Source: Saxidomus purpurata
Taxonomy: Eukaryota > Mollusca > Bivalvia > Venerida > Veneridae
NCBI GenBank assembly: GCA_022818135.1
Contig: JAFMSR010000007.1
Location: 29,885,566-29,949,565, forward strand
Direction of reading: 5' to 3'
DNA length: 64,000 nt
Below the pieces are notes generated by a model. That model was not told where the DNA came from, ran no database searches, and saw nothing but the letters and a program-made list of their open reading frames with translations. Shown in pieces: positions 55,474-64,000 of the stretch. A program made the position numbers and the translations under genes. Position 1 is the first letter of the stretch. Each line of letters opens with the position of its first letter.

Positions 55474-58400
55474 TCATGACTGGGGATCTGTGTAGAACAA
55501 AATATTAAAAAATTATCAATAAACTTGCAGCATATACCTCAGAATATATTTTGTCACAAGAAATGACTTCTCCTTTTACATTAGGTCAACTACGGTATTA
55601 TACATGATTAGGTCAACTACGGTATTATACATGTACCTGTATTTACAATTTTTTTACCGAGACCTTGAACCCAGACAGCTGATACAAGTGGCTATGGTGG
55701 CATTATGGTGAACATTTTAACCATGTTATTTGGAAATCCAGCAAGCGGTTCACGAGTTAAAGAGCAGACATAAAATAAAGTCATGGCCTTCAACCCCCAA
55801 AGTGTGACCTTGGCTTTAAGACAGCACAATTGAGCCACAAGGTCTGCACATCATCTCCATGAGAAAATTTTTGATTCAGGTTTCATGAAATTCCTCGAAG
55901 AGTTTAATATGATACTTTTGACTTGAGACATTAAAGCTGCTTGCTCTCAGATTTTGGTTAAATAATAAAGTTCTTCAAACTCTCTGAAAAAAACATATTT
56001 TACAATGAATAGTCAAATAAAAAGGTTCCAGTATAAATTCCTTTAAAGCATATCAATATATTTGAAATTACACCCTACTAAATTATAAAGGGTTTTGAGA
56101 AACACTTGATAATTCCAATATAACCACATAGTGTAGCGGTGCCATTAAACAAAACCTACCAACATTTTCAACAGATTTTCTCAAATTTTAACTTGTGTTG
56201 TTGATTCCAACCATGACTTTTACATGTTATGTTTAAGTATATCATTTTGGAGAAATTTCATTTTTGTCACCGGAAACTTGTGAATGAGCAGCTTTAAAGT
56301 GACCTTGACCTTTGTCTTTTTGATGAGATAAACATTTGACCCAAATTTCCTTCAAGGGCTTTAAGAGATATAATTATAGTTTCACAACCTTTGACACCAA
56401 AGTTTGACCTTAACTTACCATGGCTGCACATTTCACCCGTAAGTTTCATGAAAACCAATCCACCGAATCAGCAGATACAGTTTCATGACATAGTACTAGA
56501 TGGTCCATGTTTTAAGCAGTACAAAGTCTATCCAGTCAATACACAAAGCCATGCTTTTGTTAATTTCTTCTACATTACCTTCATCTTTATCCTTTCCTTT
56601 CTTCTTTTTGTTCTTTTTTCTTTTTCTCCCACTTTCTTTCTTTCCAGATGGTTCTTTGGTGCTTTCTTCTGTTTTACCTCCCTTTTTATGTTTTGCTGGT
56701 TTCTCATGTGAGTCAGCTGTGTTTTCTGTAGAAAGTAAAAGTACATGTACAATGTATATATATTCCGCATTCCCTTTCTACTAAAAAAAACTGGATCGAT
56801 TATCAACAGGCCAGTACCAACATTTATATTACATTGTATCAATTCAGTCAAGCAATCACTCTCACTGTCTAGAGCAATATTAAAGCTTATGCATTTTTGT
56901 GTATGGCAAATACACATCCTTGAACAACAAAAGCTAGAATTTCCAATGAAGCAACAGTAAGACAGGTTTTAACAGTTAAAATGAGTAAGGACCTGGCCCA
57001 TTCATTTGGGAAAAAAAAAAGTACAATTTTCAGAAAAAGAGAACTGAAAATTTCTGACTGAGTTGAAGACTGTTCATTATTCAAAAACATATTTTTCTGC
57101 TAAGGGAGGAAAAGCCCTAAAGGAGTAACTTATTAAGGCAGATTTCCACACTACCAAGCTAAAACAAATGTTTGAATGGCTAAATTCCACCAAAAGTTAC
57201 AAGACAGTACAATAAATACAAAAATAATGCATTGAAATTCTTGAAAGATTGATATAACCATGGTGGGGAATCACATGATCAAAATTATCTCTAAACAAAA
57301 GTAAATCTATGAAAATGTTAAAAAAATAATGAAAGTTGTCTAGCTTTAAAATGATTTGTAGCCTATCTTATGGCGGCATTCTGTATTCTAGAACTACGTA
57401 GACCAATCATAGCCCGCTGATTGAAAAACCTTCGTACCACTAAACTTATTTATTTTTGGAGTGTTCAGCACGATCAGAAGGTGATGTTTGAGACCTGAAT
57501 AGTTCTAGAATGCGTTATGTTTTATAAGATAGGCTACTTTTATAATCACAGCTGAACAGCTTTCATTATTTTATAACATTTTTCAGACTGTTTCCTTTTG
57601 TTTAGAGATTATTTTGATCATGTGATTCCCCACTGTGATAACATGATGTCAGTTAGGAAGAATGCAGTACCTGTTGTTTCTTGGAGGGCTCCATTGCTAC
57701 CAGATTCTCTTTTCCTCTTATGTTTGTGCTTCTTTTTGGTTGGCATCTGACTCATAAATCTGTACTGTTCTGGTAACTGTAAAACATTTACAAGTTTCTG
57801 ATCTGCAGGCAGCAGAAGACAAGTGTAGCTGATTTATGTCTAGTGGCAGTCAGCATGTCAAGCCCCCAAGATGTGCCCAGTTATTTTATTTCCTAAAGTC
57901 TGACAGAGTTACAACAAAGACAAACTAAACAACTCTAAATTTTGTTCTTTCCTCATTGTGACCAAAAGTCTAGAACTAGTTGTTGCACTGTACCATGATG
58001 CCATATGGTGAATATTTGAATAAAGTCACTTTAATGTCCCCCAAAGCATGACAAAATTGCAGCCTGGACAAGATGTATGATGTTTATAGTAAACATTGAA
58101 CTATTTTTAGGTTTTGACATAATTTCGACATTTGTGAAAAGTTATTTCAAATCTCCCTTACAGTTTGTACAAGCACAAATGAACATTCTACCACACCATA
58201 CACTGAACTGTCACAAAGAACTTTCAATAGCACATATCAAAATCTTTACATACAGATTTGTAATTGTATTTAAAATGGCCACTGAGGGGGAATGCAAAAT
58301 TTCTCTGCAACAATAAGGTTTTTAAACATACAAATGTGTGTATTGAAAACAGCGCACTGTGCTGTTTAATTTAGCAATTCTAGAAGAAACCTCCCGAAGT

Positions 58401-61400
58401 CAGTTATGTGTATACTTACTGGACCGGGATGAAGTCTAAAACTGGTTAAAGCTGTATTGGAAAGTGATGTGATTTCTTTCCCTGTGATTGGTGGCTTCTC
58501 TATCAAGGAATGTAATGAGCTGAATAATAAAGGTAAATATGACTATGAGCCATTGCATCTCAAACTACATCTTTATATAAAGCATTACTTTGCAGTTTGA
58601 CATAATTTTATTATATGATAAGAAATAAAAAGGTGTTGTCTCAAAAGGAAAGTGTCTGGCAAAATCAGTTTCTGACAAACCATCCTGAAACAAATGTTCA
58701 AGTAGCTGTATAAGAAGAAGTGAGTTTCCGATCCAACTGTAATTTAGAGCTTTTTTTTCCTAAGCTTTGAAACCGAAAAATGTCCTGTGCAACAAAATGC
58801 CTAAAGAACAACTATAAAGGTTTTCAAAGTTAGGTTGTATTTACACTTGTACCTTATAAAATTGATAAAACAAAACACGAAACTACTCAGGACATTTAAA
58901 TCTTGATGAAACCAAACTATTTATTTAAATACCAGTGTTTCTTAAACCTTACTCAACCCTTTTCCTGCTGGCAGTGAATACTTCTGCTTTTTGTGACCAG
59001 TGTAGATCATGATCAACCTGCTTATCTGTGCAGTCTATTCATAATCTACACTGTTCAATATTCAGTATCAAAATGTTTAATTAATAGTAAGATCAATTAA
59101 GCAAGTAATGATTATATTGTCTGAATTGAAAGATGAATAAGTCTATTTTAGACATTTAGAAGAGTCACCTATTGTCTTGAATGCCTGGAGCATCTATATA
59201 ACCTGGTAAATGTGGAAGGAATGAGCTGAGTTCTTCTTTTCCCTTCTTGTTGCAGAATTTATTGTATGTATGTTCCAGACCATTAAACTCTACCAAATTT
59301 GTACACCCAGTAATTTCAGTCTTTTCTGAAACAGAACAAGAATACATTTATTCGTAATCCCCAGTTGTACTAAAACTAAAAATATCCTGATCAAATGTTC
59401 AAAAGTTATCATAAAAAATTCTGAAGTTACTGCAAATTTTGCAGTATCTCGCAAGGAATGGGATGATATTTGACCAAGTCAAGATTACTAATGATCACTT
59501 ATCTGCTATTCTATAAAGTAATTACTTTGATAACTACAATAGGAGGTTTTAGGAATCCCCGATATGATGTCATTCGTGCGCATGCGCATTGACTGGCCGT
59601 CAACTGAGCGGCCAAAATGAAAGCAAAATAGAGCATTTGACTGTACGGCAGATTATATTTTAGGCTATAACGTTATTAAATGAAACAAAATGTATTTATA
59701 TTCAGTGTCTGTGTTGCCCTGTCTATGCCATTGATGCTTATGTATAGTTGTCATTATAAAGTCCGATATGAAAGTGTGAATTTAAACTGAATCGGCCAAA
59801 ACGAATTTAACTTGACAATGTACGCTTTCCCTAGGCTACTTGCCATTCCTGACGTAAGTGTCCCTATTTTTTCCTCTCTTTTTTATTGAATTAGTGCCGA
59901 TATTCATTATTTTCACATAGTGCTTATTATATTTTTTGCTGTACATTTATGGAAAAAATTGCTACAGTAAAGTTCTCCGCATTAAGATGATCCTCCAATT
60001 GTACATAAAACATCTTGTTAGAGTGACTCCCAATTTTTACCACAATTTAAAAAAAACAACAAAAAAACATGATAGATTCTTTTAATTTTGTAAACTATAT
60101 ACTTTGTTTAGAAAGGTCAAGGCTTTATTCGGATATTTTCCCTATCATATGTCTCTATTTTCAGTAAAAAAAAGTATTCATAGAAATCATGCATGTGTCT
60201 GTGAAGCGTACATTTATTTTTGAATATTGTCAAATTAAACTTTAGAAACCATGAAGACGCTATAGCTATATAATACATGACACTGTGCTATATGTTTTCA
60301 CAACGCCTGACGATGACTGACACGTTGCCATAGAGATCCAGTAACGTATATTGTCCCCTAGGGCATAAAGCACGATATAACTTGGATTTAATTAATCCAT
60401 GTAACATCCTGTTTATTGACTAATTGGTCACACGTTATAGATGACCAATTTGAATGAATTGCATAACGTGGCATATTGCACACATCAAGCTTTGATTGAA
60501 TCTACATGATCAATTTATTCATCATAATATTTTATGACAAAGTGTATTAAATGATACCCTTGAAATAAGGACGCAGAGAAGACAGAATATTTTTTAATTT
60601 CAGATAACTGAGTTTCTTTTAATTTTAGAGGCGACAACAAATGTCTGAAACAAATTTTGAAATAATGAGTAATCGCAAACGTAAACTGGCGTGGCGGCAT
60701 TTCAAGCAAACAGTTGCTCAGCTAAGATAATATACAATTTATTAGGCATGTTTTAAAATGTTTTATTGAATATTTTAATACAACACTTTTTGGGAAGTGT
60801 CACTTTCACATGTGTCCATCGCTGTAGATGTCATGGACACTGATTATACACTGTAGTGTATACTTCCGTGATTATATCAAAACAGGGATATCTGTTCTAT
60901 CATTTATTTTTGAGACATACATATGCATTATATCACCAAACAATCAAAAATACACAAAGGTACCAGTATACATGGGAGTTTTGCTGGGGTCTTGGCGAGT
61001 TCACCAGGGGAGAAATCCCACGATCGGCTGGGACTATAAACATTTTTTTTTTAAATACACAAAGTACTTTTAAAGTAGAATTATGGTCTTGTATAATGTT
61101 AAGTATGCTGGGTCATGTGGTTTAAAAACAAAATACAGAGAGAAAAAAGGGTAAGATAGAAAGAGAATAATCGGTGAAGGAAAGAAGAGAAATGAAAGGT
61201 GGAAGACGGGAAATGTCACAAGGCCTGATCAAAGATAGGTCTTTGATTATAGCAACAACTAACAAATATATATTATATCGGGAATTATATATTCACTTCC
61301 ACTTCATAACTTAAAAGAAACTTAATAATATTTAGTTTATTTTGGCGATAAATAATGTCTATACTGTATCAATACACGCTCGGGCATATGGCCGAACTCC

Positions 61401-63900
61401 ATACAGTTGACAGCCACGCTATTTTTAGTAACGGAAAATCCCGGATGTGACGACACACTAAAACCTCCTATTGATCAGGTCGGACATCCGGGCTTTACCG
61501 GGGGGGGCCCCTGCTCAGGCGTAGGCGGGGGAACGCTGTCCGAGGTGAAAACAACCGCCATTGTTATAACGTAGAGCGAAGTCCGTGAATGTTATAAAAC
61601 TATTTGATTAAAGTATGAAAATGCAGCGTTATGACGAGTTTTTATATGCAAATGACACCAACTTCTGTTTCTGTTTGTTTCTATCAAAAGGAAAAGATAT
61701 TTTTCATTCTTAAATGTGTAGAGCTAAGTAATGTATCGAAACGATCTAGATCTACGCATGCACATGACTTACAAATTATTCAATTATGGACGATATTTTT
61801 TCCTTTGACGATTAAAACTTGCCTGCGAAAATAACAACACAAATGCTCCATTTAATTACATTTCTAAAATGAGGTAGAAATTCACAAGCATGTTATCGAA
61901 GGTTTGTGATGAAACTTTCTTGTGGGTATATTTAAGAATTAGAATATAGTATTAGAGCGGTCTACTTTAAGATTGTAAATCAAGATAGTTTTCTTGATTT
62001 TATTAGTTGTAAACAAAATGTTGACGTAAATATATTAAAACTCATTATAATTGAAATCACGATATCTACCTAAATACACGTGTACACGTGTCTAATTTCA
62101 CTTAATGGAGTACATAAAAGTGTCATCAACAGCCAAAAATAAGTATTTTCTGAATATTTGTAAGGTTGCTTGAAACTTTCATTTGCTAAAAATTTTTACC
62201 AAGTTCTATATTGTAAGAGATTAAATAATATTTAAAGCAAACTTGATCATACATAATGTAAATGTAACTCGAAGGTTAGGTCAAATAACGATGTGTATAA
62301 ACGTTATATAGATCTATCATTCATTAAATATATGGTTCGGATTGTCACATGATAAATAAATCATATGTTAGATCGATCGCTGACAATAAAAAAAGTTGCG
62401 AATTAGATTGGGCACTCTGCAAATTGTTATGTAATTATCAAAGCAATTGACCAGGTGCAATATGCAAGATGTGTGACAAGTGATTACGCCAGGGGTGCTA
62501 ATTAACAACAAACATATCGCATCCTTTGTGTGACTTATGCCTTGGGCTGATCCACATAAATTCCATCAAGGTAATTGTATGGAATTATTAATCATGGCAA
62601 CGTTGTAAAATGACATATTGTTTGTGTTATTTTATTTTATTGAATGGATTTTAGGGATAAGCTATCAGTGTTCCGCAACATGTAAGTGACTTTTAGTATA
62701 ATGTATCTGTTTCACATGGATTCAATATAGATCTAGGGCCTTTACTTTAATTACGTGATTTTTTGAAATTATTTTGAATCTAAATGCCAGCCCTTTATAA
62801 AGACTAGATCTAAAAACAAATCTGTGTATTTAATAATATCATACGGTCCTGTAATAAAATACATTTTTGTGACAAAAGTTTCAACCTAACATTCTCGTAT
62901 AATGATGTGTTTCGACCTGATTTTAGTTATACTGAGAAAAAGTGTGCACTTGGGAAAATCTATATCAAATTATGACAAGTGTAACAAATAAATTATTTAT
63001 CTTAATATAAGAAACTTAAAGAAAATAATAAAAATATAGATCATTTTACATAGGCCGAATAAAAAACATTTTCGCCCTGTCTTGTGGCATGAATATTTTA
63101 CTGAACGTCATTAAACAATCATTTTCAAGAATTTTTAAAAAGAAAATTTGACATAATCATCACTGAGACATTAAAAAAGTGAACATATATAGAAAAGTTT
63201 TTTTAACGCTCAAACTTTGTCTGGGCCGAAAAATAAGACTCTTGAAGCTTACTCCTTATTTAAATTGTGCGGTTGTCAGGTGCTTGTTTTCACCTCGGCA
63301 ATATGGCCGATAATTGGTAACTACAGAAGTGACGTCATGCCGACCTGATCAATATGTTAATAACTTTAATCAGCAAAGAAATATACCAGCCTTTTTCTGA
63401 TTACCAACATAAAATGGTGTCAGGTGTAACAGTTCAAATTTCATGGGAAATGTGAACTGCCATGACTAAGGTAGGATTTCACATCCCTGTATATTTTTTT
63501 TATTTGGTGTAATCAGGGATCTTTTACCTATAATAAATCCTAGTTTAATTCTATTTCCAACAACTGTTCAAAGAGATTGTGATCAAATTACAGTAGAATG
63601 GTGGGAGGGAAGGGTCATACAGAAATATATTGAGGGGAGATACTTTTCTTCTAATTAATTTCCTTGGAATCGTTAGTGTCGCGATACAAGAGATAATTTG
63701 TCATTACCTGAAACTGGCATCTCTTTCACCAAATAAAATGGGCCTGAATGAAGAACTGACGGCACTTTTCCCAAACTTATTGTGGTTTTCAGTGTACCAG
63801 ATGAATCTGGTCTTTGATATGCTGGCGATATCGAGCCGCGCGGACTCGACTTAGGAGAAAACTGCTCTGGTCTACGGGTTTGTTCATTCATCATGCTCAT
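55474..63900 (-). CDS. MED19: Mediator complex subunit 19
   Basis: Exons (descending): 63900-63708, 59325-59169, 58519-58420, 57776-57671, 56725-56579 and, tentatively, 55487-55474. Junction phases agree. The conserved core reads GPFYLVKEMP, then EKTEITGCTNLVEFNGLEHTY, NKFCNKKGKEELSSFLPHLP, GYIDAPG, SSLHSLIEKPPI, LTSFRLHPGPLPEQYRFM and KKKHKHKRKRE, collinear with animal MED19. A Lys-rich tail follows. Family knowledge: a head/middle Mediator subunit in the nucleus that links transcription factors to RNA polymerase II. The N-terminus (MSMMNEQTRRPEQFSPKSS) is Ser/Pro-rich. The last exon is uncertain: the donor at 56578 (GTAATG) joined to 55487 gives a DPQS ending and 238 residues, close to the usual length. 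Reading on past 56578 would add an unrelated tail ending near 56510. Confidence 0.93.
57263..57633. mobile_element. Fold-back MITE (371-bp inverted repeat) in MED19 intron 4
   Basis: The left arm GTGGGGAATCACATGATCAA, ATTATCTCTAAACAAAAG, AATAATGAAAG, GTAGCCTATCTTAT is mirrored by ATAAGATAGGCTAC, CTTTCATTATTTTATAACAT, CTTTTGTTTAGAGAT and TTGATCATGTGATTCCCCAC. The arms are about 110-190 bp with small indels, around a ~150-bp centre. The element ends 38 bp from the donor side of exon 57776-57671. Confidence 0.88.
59537..61473. mobile_element. TIR-bounded element in MED19 intron 1 (1.94 kb)
   Basis: CAATAGGAGGTTTTAG at 59537-59552 and its exact reverse complement CTAAAACCTCCTATTG at 61458-61473 form a 16-bp terminal inverted repeat. 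No transposase frame is visible inside. The target duplication was not defined. Confidence 0.65.
61470..63353. mobile_element. Second inverted-repeat element abutting the first, in MED19 intron 1
   Basis: ATTGATCAGGTCGG (61470-61483) is repeated inverted as CCGACCTGATCAAT (63340-63353), and CCGAGGTGAAAACAA (61540-61554) as TTGTTTTCACCTCGG (63284-63298). The two exact blocks in the same relative order give an imperfect ~70-85-bp terminal inverted repeat. The left end overlaps the right TIR of the preceding element by four bases. Confidence 0.6.
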
Positions 63901-64000
63901 TGTCCACCATTAATATTATTTTGGCGGCCGCTTACAACACATTAATTAATGGATGACATATCTGTTTGCACAAACATTTTATTGACAGTGATAAAAATTA
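63884..64000 (-). promoter_or_regulatory. MED19 5' leader with a short overlapping uORF
   Basis: On the minus strand an ATG at 63910-63908 opens a 9-codon frame (including stop) ending at 63884 that overlaps the MED19 start at 63900 in another frame. Two more ATGs (codons 3 and 4 of MED19) follow. The promoter itself lies at or beyond the right edge and cannot be defined. Confidence 0.45.

Noticed and set aside
56391..56917. Long Phe/Leu/Ser-rich plus-strand frames
   Set aside because: Antisense shadows of the Lys-rich MED19 exon at 56725-56579.

Overview
The window is an AT-rich invertebrate nuclear genome segment. Genes are split by many short exons, and the intergenic and intronic DNA is full of short interspersed, tandem and fold-back repeats. 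Several repeat families are of the kind found throughout bivalve molluscs: ~170-bp 'pearl'-like arrays, tRNA-headed SINEs with a conserved body, and elements ending in AGCTCACC/GGTGAGC. A bivalve is therefore the best guess, but this is inferred from repeat style and gene homology only. No rRNA, CRISPR or prokaryotic-type operon is present.

Layout, left to right. (1) 996-5966 (+): the 3' five exons of a large, Ser-rich, probably disordered protein that ends in one filamin-type Ig repeat. (2) 5967-12298: intergenic, with a full-length SINE and a 170-bp tandem array. (3) 12299-18747 (+): a His-rich protein of unknown function in three well-supported exons, with two possible 5' exons. (4) 22467-27975 (-): LENG1, a Cir_N-domain nuclear protein; its first intron holds a TIR element with a SINE nested inside it. 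(5) 28.2-38.8 kb: a transposon-rich interval with LINE relics, several tRNA-headed SINEs, a decayed transposase-like relic and a small unrecognised minus-strand gene end with a duplicated terminal exon. (6) 39595-47943 (+): a gene with two winged-helix domains and a C-terminal RHIM. The second winged helix is a good Z-alpha domain. This is the domain logic of vertebrate ZBP1. (7) 47944-55473: repeat-bearing 3' flank. (8) 55474-63900 (-): MED19, the Mediator subunit, with fold-back and TIR elements in its introns.

The main discovery candidate is the ZBP1-like gene. A Z-DNA/Z-RNA binding domain (with the Asn, Tyr and Trp contact residues) and a RHIM core VQVG lie in one spliced protein of about 300 residues. 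Every intron is in phase 1 and every internal exon is a multiple of three, so the model is internally consistent. It suggests a Z-nucleic-acid sensor feeding RHIM amyloid signalling in a mollusc. LENG1 and MED19 are housekeeping nuclear proteins and show no functional link to it; they flank it by position only. The coordinates of spliced genes below are spans, with exons listed in the evidence.
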